This document shows positions 29,165 through 40,131 of a stretch of DNA of 64,000 bases, piece by piece. Numbering within the stretch: position 1 is the first letter of the stretch; each line of letters starts with the position of its first letter. The notes beneath the pieces are model-generated. The model had not been told where the DNA came from, made no database searches, and saw only the letters and a program-made list of their open reading frames with translations. The DNA comes from an uncultured Oleispira sp. (GTDB lineage Bacteria > Pseudomonadota > Gammaproteobacteria > Pseudomonadales > Oceanobacteraceae), in contig CAJXUD010000004.1 of assembly GCA_913061415.1 (NCBI GenBank), positions 62,001 through 126,000 on the forward strand, read 5' to 3'. The position numbers were made by a program, and so were the translations under genes.

Positions 29165-29872
29165 ATGCAAAGAAAGCAAGAGATTCAACAGAAGTCTCGA
29201 TTAGGTCTTCTGCTTATCAATAAAGGTTTTATCACAAGAGCCCAGTTAGATCAGGCCTTACAGATCCAAGGTAAAACCGACATGCGACTCGGTGAAGTCT
29301 TAATTGATCAAGGCTGGATTACCGAACGACAACTAAATCGAGCGCTAAAAAAACAATCTCGCTACCGTTATGCTGCTGCTTTCGCCGCGTTACTATTAGG
29401 TCCACTTCAACCGTTTATGGCATCAGCCAATATTGAACGTGCATCCATTAGTACAGAACAGGTTATTGAAAAGAAAGCCTCAGGTTTAACACCCATGAGC
29501 GATTCAGCGATGGGGAATATAACCGCACAAGGGGTTAATTCTAATGTGCCTAATATTCAAGATATTATGAACAATGTTATAGATACCAGTGATAATGGTG
29601 AAAGCGCCTTAGAAACATTGAGCAATCTATTAATGCCCGCAACAAACTTATTGGATGCTGACGTAGAAATGTCGAATGTCACATATGGCGAAGGCCCTAG
29701 AACCTCGGCCAATGCAGATGGCAGTATTGCCGTTGCCCTTCCTACTCATATTGGTCAGATAGCGTTTAGAAATGTACGAGTAAAAGGTGGCGAAGGACAT
29801 AGCATGGGCGATCTTTATATTAAAGATATCGATTTATCTAATGTGAATGTATCCATTAGGATGCATAACTGA
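29165..29872 (+). CDS. Membrane protein with tandem MshEN (c-di-GMP-binding) motif
   Basis: A 235-residue protein. Residues 12-35 and 41-64 are two 24-residue copies of the MshEN motif (RLG, then G at +9, L at +16, L at +20, Q at +23), separated by exactly five residues, the spacing known from the c-di-GMP-binding N-domain of the MshE ATPase. Unlike MshE, no ATPase follows. A hydrophobic segment (about 70-86) comes next, then an alanine/serine-rich region and a C-terminal domain ending DLYIKDIDLSNVNVSIRMHN. It therefore looks like a cytoplasmic c-di-GMP sensor linked through the membrane to a periplasmic domain. I do not recognise that last domain. Confidence 0.75.
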   Translation: MQRKQEIQQKSRLGLLLINKGFITRAQLDQALQIQGKTDMRLGEVLIDQGWITERQLNRALKKQSRYRYAAAFAALLLGPLQPFMASANIERASISTEQVIEKKASGLTPMSDSAMGNITAQGVNSNVPNIQDIMNNVIDTSDNGESALETLSNLLMPATNLLDADVEMSNVTYGEGPRTSANADGSIAVALPTHIGQIAFRNVRVKGGEGHSMGDLYIKDIDLSNVNVSIRMHN

Positions 29873-29951
29873 TTCTGTTTATGTGCCTATATATCAGTAC
29901 TTAGACATCAAGCTTTTAAAGATCAGTTCTAAAACATTAAGTATAAAACGC

Positions 29952-29990
29952 AAAAACTCTGGTTAACGAAAGCTAACCAGAGTTTTTTTT
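29952..29990. terminator. Bidirectional terminator between the MshEN gene and secF
   Basis: Perfect 10-bp stem ACTCTGGTTA / TAACCAGAGT with an eight-base loop, A-run on one side and seven T on the other. It lies between two convergent genes. Confidence 0.88.
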
Positions 29991-30029
29991 GCTTCTAACT
30001 AACCGGCGAACCAGCCAGCTTATTAGCTA

Positions 30030-30965
30030 TTACGGCATATCATCAACTTCTTCTTCAAGTTCAGCCGGAATAAGATCTTCACGTGAAATATTCATTAATA
30101 ACAGAATATTCGCTGCAACATAAATCGAAGAATACGTCCCAACAATCACACCAATGAACAAGCCTAGCGCGAAGTTATGAATAAGCTCGCCACCCCAAAA
30201 CATTAATGCCAGTAATACCAGTGCGGTTGTTACCGATGTCATGATGGTACGGCCAAGGGTCTGGTTCAATGAAATATTAATAATTTCAATCGTATCGCCC
30301 TTACGAATCATACGGAAGTTTTCACGAATTCGATCCGCAACAACAATCGTATCATTCAACGAATAACCAATAACGGCTAATAGCGCGGCAAAGACTGTTA
30401 AATCAAAATCCCACTGAAACAAGGCAAAGAAGCCTAAGATAATGACGACGTCATGGAACAATGCGAAAACAGCCCCTACCGAGAACTTGAACTGAAAGCG
30501 GAAGCTTACATAAAGCATCACTACGAACAAAGCCATTAGCAACGCTAAACCGCCTTGGTCACGCAGTTCTTCACCCACTTGACTGCCCACAAATTCACTT
30601 CGACGCAGTTCTACATCATTGAAGGCTTTTCCTTCTTCAACACTGCCGACTCGTAATGCTTCAAGTACTTCTGCACCCAAAGTATCGCGATATGCTTCTG
30701 CCATACGAATTAAAACATCGGTCTCGCTGCCAAAATGCTGCACAGTGGAACCAAGAAAACCAGAGTCATCTAACTGCCCGCGAATTTTTTCAATATCCGC
30801 TGGCTGCTGATAAGAAACCTCAAGCAAGGTTCCCCCGGTAAAATCTAAACCTAAGTTCAAACCGCGCGTAACTAATGCAGCAATAGAAACAATTAACAAT
30901 ATTGCAGAAAACATCATGGCTATATTACGTAGCTTCATGAAGTCAAAATTCAATTCTTTAGCCAT
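30030..30965 (-). CDS. secF: Protein translocase subunit SecF
   Basis: Inner-membrane partner of SecD; the pair uses the proton gradient to pull exported proteins out of the SecYEG channel. The 311-aa protein has six TM segments, the first periplasmic segment GLDFTGGTLLEVSY near residue 37 and the YSLNDTIVVADRIREN signature near 205. Its ATG overlaps the secD stop by one base (TAATG), so they are translationally coupled. Last gene of the queA-tgt-yajC-secDF cluster. Confidence 0.97.
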   Translation of the reverse strand: MAKELNFDFMKLRNIAMMFSAILLIVSIAALVTRGLNLGLDFTGGTLLEVSYQQPADIEKIRGQLDDSGFLGSTVQHFGSETDVLIRMAEAYRDTLGAEVLEALRVGSVEEGKAFNDVELRRSEFVGSQVGEELRDQGGLALLMALFVVMLYVSFRFQFKFSVGAVFALFHDVVIILGFFALFQWDFDLTVFAALLAVIGYSLNDTIVVADRIRENFRMIRKGDTIEIINISLNQTLGRTIMTSVTTALVLLALMFWGGELIHNFALGLFIGVIVGTYSSIYVAANILLLMNISREDLIPAELEEEVDDMP

Positions 30966-32866
30966 TACTTAGCCTCCTCTGCTGCCAGTTCATTAGCTGA
31001 ACCGTCTCTTTTATTAATGCCACCGATAGACAGTGTATTGATTCGACGACCACCATAAGTAAAGTTAACCAACGAACGAGTCAATACAATCGCAGTAAAC
31101 ATCGAGGTGATAATACCCAGTGATAGAGTAACCGCGAAGCCTTTAACAGGACCTGTACCAACAGCGAACAAAATAACGGCAACAATTAAGGTGGTTAAGT
31201 TGGCATCAAAAATGGTCACAAACGCACGATCATAACCTTCATTAATCGCATGCTGCGGTGAGCGCCCCGCGTTCATTTCTTCTCGAATTCGCGAGAAAAT
31301 AAGCACATTCGCATCAACCGCCATACCGACGGTTAATACAATACCCGCGATCCCAGGAAGGGTTAGCGTTGCCCCAATAAGCGACATCAAAGCAATCAAA
31401 ATCACCAAGTTAAAGAATAAGGCGATATTTGCAAAGAAGCCAAACAGACGATAGAAGACCATCATAAAGACAAGCACGAGAGCAAGACCTACCGCAACAG
31501 ACATAACGCCCTGTTCAATATTTTCCTTACCCAAGCTTGGGCCAACGGTACGTTCTTCAACAAAATACATCGGCGCTGCTAATGCACCCGCACGTAATAA
31601 TAAGGCAAGCTCAGACGCTTCGGCAGGCTCTAATCCCGTAATACGGAAACTCGCACCTAGCTGACTTTGAATGGTTGCCAAAGAAATAATACCGCGAGTT
31701 TCAGTATATTTTGTGACTGCCACTTCGCGGCCATCTTCCATTTGATAGCGAGTCGTAGGCTTTTGCTCAATAAACAAAACCGCCATACGGCGCTTAATCG
31801 ACTTACGCGTCACTTTGGCCATAATATTAGCGCCAGTAGAATCAAGACTGATATTTACTTGCGGCTGACCATTCTCATCAAAAGAAGGTTGAGCATTGGT
31901 AACGCGATCACCCGAAATGATCTCATTTTTTTCTACACGCGCGGTGCGGAACTCATTCGTTCTAAAAGCATACTCTTCGCTAGAATAACGACTTGCATCA
32001 GGTTCAGCTTCTAAACGGAAAGATAGGTTAGCGGCCTTACCCAAAACCTTCTTAGCCGTTGCCGTATCTTGAACACCCGGTAGCTGTACCACAATACGGT
32101 TAGCGCCTTGGCGTTGAACCAAAGGTTCAGCAACACCCAACTCATTCACACGATTACGAATAGTGGTTAAGTTTTGTTTTACCGCATAGTTCTGTAAGTC
32201 TTTGCGCTTCTGCTCAGTCAACGCAATGATCACATCAAAAGTTTCATTACTTTCAGTCGACGCACGAAAATCTGTCATAGAACGACGCAAGTACGAATCA
32301 CCTGCTTCTTGAAGCTCTTCTGATTTAAAACTAATACGTAAGCTATTTTCTTCAATCGTCACACGACGATAGCGAATATCTTCTTCACGGAGTTGGCGCT
32401 TCACTTCAGCCTGATAGTTTTTCATCTGGCCTTTCATGTAGCCTTCCATGTCCACTTCCATTAAGAAGTGCACACCACCGCTCAAATCAAGACCCAATGT
32501 CATTGGGCCTGCGCCCATATCTAATAACCATTGTGGTGTTGTTGGCGCACGGTTTAAAGCAACAACAAATTCATCACCCAAAGCACGCTGTAACTTATCT
32601 TTAGCAGGCAATTGTTGTTCGCTATCGGTTAAACGAAATAAAACCGTTCCACCGGTGACTTCTTCCCCAAAGAAATCAATGCCATTTTCTTTTAAGTTAG
32701 CGCGGATCTGTTCTAACGAACGCTCACTTAATTCTGCACCCGCCTGATTCGGCGTTATTTGAATCGCTGGATCAGGTGGGTATAAATTCGGTACTGAATA
32801 AATGGTGGCCAATGCCAACACTAATACAATCAGTATATTTTTCCATAATGGGTATTTATTGAGCAT
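30965..32866 (-). CDS. secD: Protein translocase subunit SecD
   Basis: Large subunit of the SecDF protein-export motor. The protein has about 633 residues. It starts with one TM helix (MLNKYPLWKNILIVLVLAL), then a large periplasmic P1 domain with GLDLSGGVHFLMEVD near residue 124. It ends with a five-TM block that holds VGMAVDANVLIFSRIREE. The ATG at 32866 is preferred to a TTG one codon earlier. The hairpin at 32978-32993 lies between it and yajC. Confidence 0.97.
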   Translation of the reverse strand: MLNKYPLWKNILIVLVLALATIYSVPNLYPPDPAIQITPNQAGAELSERSLEQIRANLKENGIDFFGEEVTGGTVLFRLTDSEQQLPAKDKLQRALGDEFVVALNRAPTTPQWLLDMGAGPMTLGLDLSGGVHFLMEVDMEGYMKGQMKNYQAEVKRQLREEDIRYRRVTIEENSLRISFKSEELQEAGDSYLRRSMTDFRASTESNETFDVIIALTEQKRKDLQNYAVKQNLTTIRNRVNELGVAEPLVQRQGANRIVVQLPGVQDTATAKKVLGKAANLSFRLEAEPDASRYSSEEYAFRTNEFRTARVEKNEIISGDRVTNAQPSFDENGQPQVNISLDSTGANIMAKVTRKSIKRRMAVLFIEQKPTTRYQMEDGREVAVTKYTETRGIISLATIQSQLGASFRITGLEPAEASELALLLRAGALAAPMYFVEERTVGPSLGKENIEQGVMSVAVGLALVLVFMMVFYRLFGFFANIALFFNLVILIALMSLIGATLTLPGIAGIVLTVGMAVDANVLIFSRIREEMNAGRSPQHAINEGYDRAFVTIFDANLTTLIVAVILFAVGTGPVKGFAVTLSLGIITSMFTAIVLTRSLVNFTYGGRRINTLSIGGINKRDGSANELAAEEAK

Positions 32867-32977
32867 CAATCCTGCCCTATTGTTAATTTATCGTTGGATT
32901 ATTGTTAATTATTAGTTTTTTATAATCATCATGCGGTAAAACGGCGATCAATATTCACACCCTTAACACACAAGAAA

Positions 32978-32993
32978 GGCAGCCGAAGCTGCC
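32978..32993 (-). terminator. Hairpin between yajC and secD (possible partial terminator)
   Basis: Strong hairpin GGCAGC-UUCG-type loop-GCUGCC on the minus strand, followed by TTTCTT. The tetraloop makes it very stable, but the T-run is broken, so it may act as a partial terminator or as an mRNA stabiliser that sets different levels of yajC and secDF. Confidence 0.55.
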
Positions 32994-33011
32994 CTTTTTG
33001 GTTACTGCGAT

Positions 33012-33377
33012 TTAAGCTTTAATGCCTTTAATCGTGCCTTTTGGCAATGCTGCAGTAATCGCTGATTTTTGCACTGGCAATTGAACGTTGTCAGCAACTT
33101 CAATCATTAAGAAGTCATCGTTTACTTTAATCACTTTACCTACAAGACCACCCGCAGTTGCTACTTCATCACCTTTCGACAAATCGGTAAGCAGTGCTTT
33201 ATGTTCTTTTTGACGCTTGCTTTGTGGGCGCCATAGTAGGAAGTAAAAGATTAATAAGAAGCCACCTAAAAATACAAGCTGGCCAGTAACACCCATTGGT
33301 GCAGGTGCAGGAGCTTCAGCAAACGCCGATACAGGTGCTAATAATGCGGCCGCAGCCATCAAAGATTTTAAATTCAT
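33012..33377 (-). CDS. yajC: Preprotein translocase subunit YajC
   Basis: Small inner-membrane protein associated with SecDF. The product of about 121 residues has an N-terminal hydrophobic stretch that resembles a signal peptide (LMAAAALLAPVSAFA), the single TM segment GQLVFLGGFLLIFYFLLWRPQ, and the basic cytoplasmic domain GDEVATAGGLVGKV typical of YajC. The start is uncertain: three ATGs lie within 12 bases; GGAA spacing favours 33377. Confidence 0.95.
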   Translation of the reverse strand: MNLKSLMAAAALLAPVSAFAEAPAPAPMGVTGQLVFLGGFLLIFYFLLWRPQSKRQKEHKALLTDLSKGDEVATAGGLVGKVIKVNDDFLMIEVADNVQLPVQKSAITAALPKGTIKGIKA

Positions 33378-33462
33378 GTTCATTTCCATTAGTCAGTTGC
33401 CGTAATATATCAAATTTTTCTGTCAAGTGTTGTCAATCGAAGCAACAACACCCTTAACGCCT

Positions 33463-35662
<2,200 letters not shown>

Positions 35663-35909
35663 GAAGAGTCACTGAAATAAGCTACGGACTAATAACAAGC
35701 CAGTAGACGGTCAATCGAAAATAAGTGCCGCATTTTACCTGAGCAAGGTATACAAGTTAAGCGCCTATTGAGTTCGAACGGTGATTGACAACTAGAATTG
35801 ACACTCTATGACACTAAAAATCAAAAAGTTAATCATTCAGCGGGGTAATAGCCCAGCAACATAACAGCGCTGCAAGTTCATTTAAATAAACGTATATCAT
35901 ATGAAATGG

Positions 35910-35937
35910 TTGACACCCTTTCAAAAAACAGTATTAT
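35910..35937 (+). promoter_or_regulatory. Promoter of tRNA-Leu(CAA)
   Basis: A perfect -35 TTGACA (35910-35915) and a -10 TATTAT (35932-35937) with a 16-base spacer, followed by a GC-rich discriminator (ACGCGGCC). This is the pattern of a strong, stringently controlled stable-RNA promoter and stands about 25 bases before the mature tRNA. Confidence 0.75.
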
Positions 35938-35961
35938 ACGCGGCCTCTGAACGAGATTCAG

Positions 35962-36048
35962 GCCAGTGTGGTGAAATTGGTAGACACGCCGGATTCAAAA
36001 TCCGGTTCCTGCAAGGGAGTGGCGGTTCGACTCCGCCCACTGGTACCA
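35962..36048 (+). tRNA. tRNA-Leu (anticodon CAA)
   Basis: An 87-base class II tRNA. Acceptor GCCAGTG pairs with CACTGGT (one G-U pair at the end), discriminator A and an encoded CCA follow. The anticodon loop TTCAAAA is closed by CCGGA/TCCGG, giving CAA, which reads UUG. The long variable arm (about CCTGCAAGGGAGT) is as expected for leucine. The T-arm GGCGG-TTCGACT-CCGCC is intact. It has its own promoter and terminator. Confidence 0.98.
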
Positions 36049-36054
36049 AATTCT

Positions 36055-36090
36055 AAAGCCTCGTATGTTTTATACATACGGGGCTTTTTT
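36055..36090 (+). terminator. Terminator of tRNA-Leu
   Basis: Hairpin GCCTCGTATG / CATACGGGGC (one T-G pair) directly followed by six T, starting seven bases after the CCA end. Confidence 0.9.
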
Positions 36091-36215
36091 ATGCTTGTCA
36101 TATTCCTACCCCGCTTAATCACGACTTCTTTCGTTAGACCGATTTTCACCGAACTGCTACTATGCAGCGAATCTTTGCAATCTCCTTAAGCCAATTACTT
36201 TTTAAGCCAATTATT

Positions 36216-36668
36216 ATGTCTGACATCAATCTTCCTTCAGCTCCCCTATGGCGTCGCCTAGCCGCGATGGTTTATGACCTATTCAATATATTGGGTATCA
36301 GCTTTTTATTGGCTGCGATTCTGATTCCATTAAGTTCTAATCTTTTAAATGATGGCACCCCTGTTGGCGAACTACCGATTCCTGTGGTGGCGAGTTACTT
36401 TTTCATTATCATTTTCTTTTTTTACACTACCTTTTGGCGCCGTCAAAAGCAGACGCTGGGCATGAAAGCCTGGGGATTAAAAATTGCGAACGAACTTAAA
36501 CCTCACCACCAGCTTTCCCTTGGACAATGTATGCTACGCATCGCCATTGGTTTTTTCTCGATTGGTTTGGGTGGTTTAGGGTTTTGGTGGGCTTTGTGGG
36601 ATAAGCAAGAAAAGACGTGGCATGACCATGCGTCTTTTACTCGCATTGTATTTGATCCTCAGGATTAA
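36216..36668 (+). CDS. RDD-family membrane protein
   Basis: A 150-residue RDD protein with three to four TM segments. APLWRRLAAMVYDLF near residue 7 carries the R and D of the family signature, and MKAWGLKIANE follows later. The WHDHASFTRIV end is typical. RDD proteins are poorly characterised; some affect ion homeostasis. The ATG at 36216 gives the standard N-terminus; an earlier ATG at 36162 would add 18 atypical residues. Two copies of TTAAGCCAATTA (36186 and 36202) lie just before the start. Confidence 0.85.
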   Translation: MSDINLPSAPLWRRLAAMVYDLFNILGISFLLAAILIPLSSNLLNDGTPVGELPIPVVASYFFIIIFFFYTTFWRRQKQTLGMKAWGLKIANELKPHHQLSLGQCMLRIAIGFFSIGLGGLGFWWALWDKQEKTWHDHASFTRIVFDPQD

Positions 36669-36683
36669 ATTCAGTGATCTAGC

Positions 36684-36721
36684 AAAAAGGCGAGTTAGCA
36701 TTAATGCTAACTCGCCTTTTT
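36684..36721. terminator. Bidirectional terminator
   Basis: A perfect 28-base palindrome (36689-36716, centre TTAA) with five A before and five T after. It lies between the RDD gene and the convergent cytochrome gene and can end both transcripts. Confidence 0.9.
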
Positions 36722-36780
36722 ATTACGCCCGTTTTAACCTTTTAACCTGCAACCCCATCGTTAAATGGCTCAATTGTTAG

Positions 36781-38079
36781 TTAATCAATCAGATCATTCA
36801 AACCACAATCATTCGCGTCCATTGAATTTATCCAAGCCTCGATAAGCTTGACCCCTTCTTTATGAATACTCCCTCGCCCTAGTTCAGGCATTTTATGGCG
36901 GCCATCATTGGTATTCATTCGATACAACAAGTAAGAACGATCGGCATGCTGAGGAACAATATCTCTAGGGTATTGGTTATAGCCATTTTCTTCTGCCTGA
37001 TAACCACCCGCTACAGCCGTTTTACAAATACCAAAACGACCTGGCTCTGTATCAAAATCGCGATTAAACTCGACCGTTAAGCCACTATCCCCTGCAGCCC
37101 CAGCATAATTAGCCTCAGGAATCGTTAATTCTTGGCGATGACAATGAGCGCAGTTAATATCTAAATACCCACGCGCCATGACCGTTAACTCTTCATCTGT
37201 TAATCCTGCTAACGCAGTCGTATCTTTAAAAATAGGGGCAGAGTTAATCGCCGCTTTATCTGTCGGTACTGAGGTCAGTATTCCTTCACTTTCCCAATGC
37301 GCTAATTGATTTTCAACCTGACTACCATAATCATAATCGTAATTTAAAAAGCGAGCCTTTGGTCCTATCGGCTTAAAAATAGACTTTCGCTTATCTTGCG
37401 GGTCATTCTTATCCAGCACAGGCACCACGGCATGACAGTTAGTGCACTGATTTTTCTGTGGCACACCGTATTCAAATGCCAAAGGCTGACCGTTATGGGT
37501 AATAGCCATTTCAATCGATTTACCCGTCACGATATAAGAAGCATCAGTCGCCGAATCCCAATAGTAAGGAAGTGCTGTCCAACCATCTGCACGGTGGATC
37601 AATAAACGGGTTTCTATATGGGTTTCATTAACACCACGGTTAGCAGTATTTTCAGGCATCGAAAAAGTTTTTACTAAAACCGTTCCCACAGGAAACTCAA
37701 TTACCTCATGCTCAGAATACGTTGCTACCTTGCCTTCTGGAACAAACACAAAACGATACTTTGTCGCGTAGTCAGTAAATAACGGAGTCGATAAATCGTA
37801 CGGAATACCTTGCTCATTAGGCCCACTAGTAGGGTCAGCTTGATCTAAGAACAAATTATAATCTGATAGTTTAGGGCAATTTTTTGTTAACAATGCTGCC
37901 CAATTGACACCTGTTTCGCTAAATTCACACGAGGCGCTAGAACCGTCTAAATCAATATCTAAATCCGAACCAGCAGCTTCTTCTGAACTACTTCCCCCCC
38001 CACAAGCAGCAAGCAAAGCACTTATTGTAAGTATCGATAAATATTTTATTTTTATTTGAAATTTATTTTTTTTATTCAT
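36781..38079 (-). CDS. SO2930-family diheme c-type cytochrome lipoprotein
   Basis: A 432-residue protein with a lipoprotein signal (ALLAAC, lipidated Cys at 26) and an acidic Ser/Gly linker. Two heme-attachment motifs are visible: CTNCH (212-216) and CAHCH (310-314). The sequence style (TPLFTDYATKYRFVFVPEG..., GRGSIHKEGVKLIEAWI) matches the TIGR03806/SO2930 family. Members are found beside a beta-helix protein (TIGR03805), as here, and the function of that pair is unknown. It is probably located on the periplasmic face of a membrane and handles electrons. AAGG before 38079 decides the start. Confidence 0.85.
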   Translation of the reverse strand: MNKKNKFQIKIKYLSILTISALLAACGGGSSSEEAAGSDLDIDLDGSSASCEFSETGVNWAALLTKNCPKLSDYNLFLDQADPTSGPNEQGIPYDLSTPLFTDYATKYRFVFVPEGKVATYSEHEVIEFPVGTVLVKTFSMPENTANRGVNETHIETRLLIHRADGWTALPYYWDSATDASYIVTGKSIEMAITHNGQPLAFEYGVPQKNQCTNCHAVVPVLDKNDPQDKRKSIFKPIGPKARFLNYDYDYGSQVENQLAHWESEGILTSVPTDKAAINSAPIFKDTTALAGLTDEELTVMARGYLDINCAHCHRQELTIPEANYAGAAGDSGLTVEFNRDFDTEPGRFGICKTAVAGGYQAEENGYNQYPRDIVPQHADRSYLLYRMNTNDGRHKMPELGRGSIHKEGVKLIEAWINSMDANDCGLNDLID

Positions 38080-38188
38080 AACGCAACCTTGAAACACCTA
38101 CTTATAAAATTATATTACAACCCAAAAATAGTCATAAAAAGAGCCCTGCCTCATCACAGAGCCCTCTTAGATAAAGGTCGTTAATTAA

Positions 38189-39817
38189 TTAAAGTGCGCA
38201 AGCGGCTAAAGCAGAGTCATCCGCAGTACAGCCATATTTTTTATTATTGATAGTAACAACCGCAGGAGAAAGTCGCTCCAGAGTACAATCTAATAGCGTA
38301 TTGTTTTCCATTTTGTCGATACGCAAGGTTGCTTCAGGTGCGCTTTGATCTTCATTCCAGTTATTTGTATCTGTCGCAACAGTGCCATATACCAATCCTA
38401 CATTGAGATCATTACTGCTCAGTGTGTTTTTGTTATTATCATTGATATTGCTGTGAGAGCAGACAAGATCTGCGGCGGTATAGGGATTATAGTTAACGCC
38501 GTCTGCAGTAGCATCTTCACCGACGAGTTGATTAAAGCCTGTTAGCTGAGCCGCATTTGAAAGCAGCTCGCCAATGCCACCATAGATAATCGCTGGCGCT
38601 GTTTGTGCGCTACCTGTCGAATTATAAGGTGATTGATAACCTGCAATAATTTGCTGAAGCAAACCAGCCTTTGGCGGCACTGCAAGACTATTATCCTTGA
38701 AGATATTATCGTGAATATTGATATTTTTAATCAGTGGGCTCCAACCATTCGCCATCGTTGAACCATAATTAGTCGGATAATTTGCCACATCATCATCGGC
38801 TAAAAAATAACTCGCAACTTCAATACCCGCCGTATCATTATCGACAATGGTATTGTTATAAATTTCAACATCGCTGGTCGCAAAAATCAAAATCCCAGTA
38901 CCAGATGGAGCAAGACTTACAGCACCCGCACCGACGTTAGGGATATTATTATCGTAAGTCGCATTATTAAATATACGAACCCCACCACCGTATGCTTGAG
39001 GTAAACCCGGTAAGTCAAAACTTAAGATGCCTGCAGCGTTATCAAAAGCAACATTATTATAAACGTCCGCATTGTTTGAGTTCTCAATTTCAATACCTGC
39101 AACGTTATGCTCTGCAATATTATTACGCACAACAATATTATTGGATTGGCCTACATAGATTCCGGCATCAGCTGAACCCTTTGAGTAGTTATAATCCATC
39201 AATACATTTTGGCTAGAAACAGGATACAAACCGTACGCACCGTTATTATCTCCGCCTTCCTCTAAATCTGTTTCCCAGATAGCGGAGGTATGGGTGATAT
39301 GAATACCATTAACGCCATCCGCTTTGATTCCATTTTTAGGCGCTTCATAAACGCCCAAGTCACGAATGGTAATATCGTTACCACCCGCAAATTTGAAGCC
39401 ATCATCATCAGGCGCAGAGCTAAAATCTAATTTTGTATCGGTCATACCATGACCTGTAATCGTAATGCCTGTTGCATCAGTAACAGTAATGGCAGAGCTA
39501 ACGATAAAGGAGCCTTTTGGCAGAACAATAACCGCATTATCAGGAATATCAGTCAACGCTGTAATCAGCGCGTCTTTCAAATCTGCACCATCGGCAGCAT
39601 CTGGCGAAACATAAATTGCATTAGCAGGCAAAACAAAACCAGAAGCGGTGCAATCAGCACTTAAACAAGGATCAATAGCGACCTGAGCTGCTCCGCTACT
39701 TTTATCATCACTATCACCACCACAGCCAGTCATACCGAAAGCGGCAACAGCAATAGCCGATGCCAAACCTAATTTAATTAAAGGGATACTTGATAAGGAT
39801 TTATTGGATTTAATCAT
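38189..39817 (-). CDS. Parallel beta-helix lipoprotein, partner of SO2930-type cytochrome
   Basis: A 542-residue exported protein with a lipoprotein-type signal (MTGC, Cys at 32). It has many right-handed beta-helix turns with the IxxxN / NNxxxYNN pattern (for example NIVVRNNIAEHNVAGIEIENSNNADVYNN-type repeats, residues about 190-350), as in carbohydrate-active or surface-binding beta-helix proteins. The family TIGR03805 travels with the diheme cytochrome family next door. GAGG seven bases before the ATG at 39817 decides the start. Function unknown; a role in binding or modifying a polymer substrate coupled to redox chemistry is speculation. Confidence 0.83.
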   Translation of the reverse strand: MIKSNKSLSSIPLIKLGLASAIAVAAFGMTGCGGDSDDKSSGAAQVAIDPCLSADCTASGFVLPANAIYVSPDAADGADLKDALITALTDIPDNAVIVLPKGSFIVSSAITVTDATGITITGHGMTDTKLDFSSAPDDDGFKFAGGNDITIRDLGVYEAPKNGIKADGVNGIHITHTSAIWETDLEEGGDNNGAYGLYPVSSQNVLMDYNYSKGSADAGIYVGQSNNIVVRNNIAEHNVAGIEIENSNNADVYNNVAFDNAAGILSFDLPGLPQAYGGGVRIFNNATYDNNIPNVGAGAVSLAPSGTGILIFATSDVEIYNNTIVDNDTAGIEVASYFLADDDVANYPTNYGSTMANGWSPLIKNINIHDNIFKDNSLAVPPKAGLLQQIIAGYQSPYNSTGSAQTAPAIIYGGIGELLSNAAQLTGFNQLVGEDATADGVNYNPYTAADLVCSHSNINDNNKNTLSSNDLNVGLVYGTVATDTNNWNEDQSAPEATLRIDKMENNTLLDCTLERLSPAVVTINNKKYGCTADDSALAACAL

Positions 39818-39872
39818 TCTGAGCCTCAAAGGTAACATCCCTTAAAATCGGGATTTTTATATTTCTATCGTT

Positions 39873-39957
39873 AGGCTTCAGTAGAGGATTTTCATCATCT
39901 TTAAATTGTTATGGCATTTATTAATATTATATCGCCATGTCGAATTTACTGAAGCCT
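39873..39957. promoter_or_regulatory. Nested inverted repeats upstream of the beta-helix gene
   Basis: AGGCTTCAGTA (39873-39883) and TACTGAAGCCT (39947-39957) are perfect 11-bp inverted copies 63 bases apart. ATGGC (39911-39915) and GCCAT (39934-39938) form a smaller pair inside. They lie 56-140 bases upstream of the beta-helix start, between it and the AraC-type regulator. They could be operator sites bound by a dimer or the arms of an mRNA leader. The 39818-40131 gap holds no gene. Confidence 0.5.
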
Positions 39958-40131
39958 CACAAGTAGAACTGATACCTATGAGGAGGGTAAAACCCTTTCG
40001 CTGAGGAGTTCGTTACATTCGTTGTGCAATTCATTCAAACCCATGTACCACTAAGGCCGGAGGGTGATGTATTTTTTATTAAAAGCGACCAAGCATTTCT
40101 TGAAATGCAGCTTTTGATTAGTAAAAATGCG

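Noticed and set aside
35958-36189. Open frames on both strands across the tRNA-Leu
   Set aside because: They are translations of the tRNA and its terminator; the cloverleaf explains the sequence fully.
38118-38155. Terminator after the beta-helix gene
   Set aside because: The AGGGCTCT copies here are direct, not inverted, so no stable stem forms.
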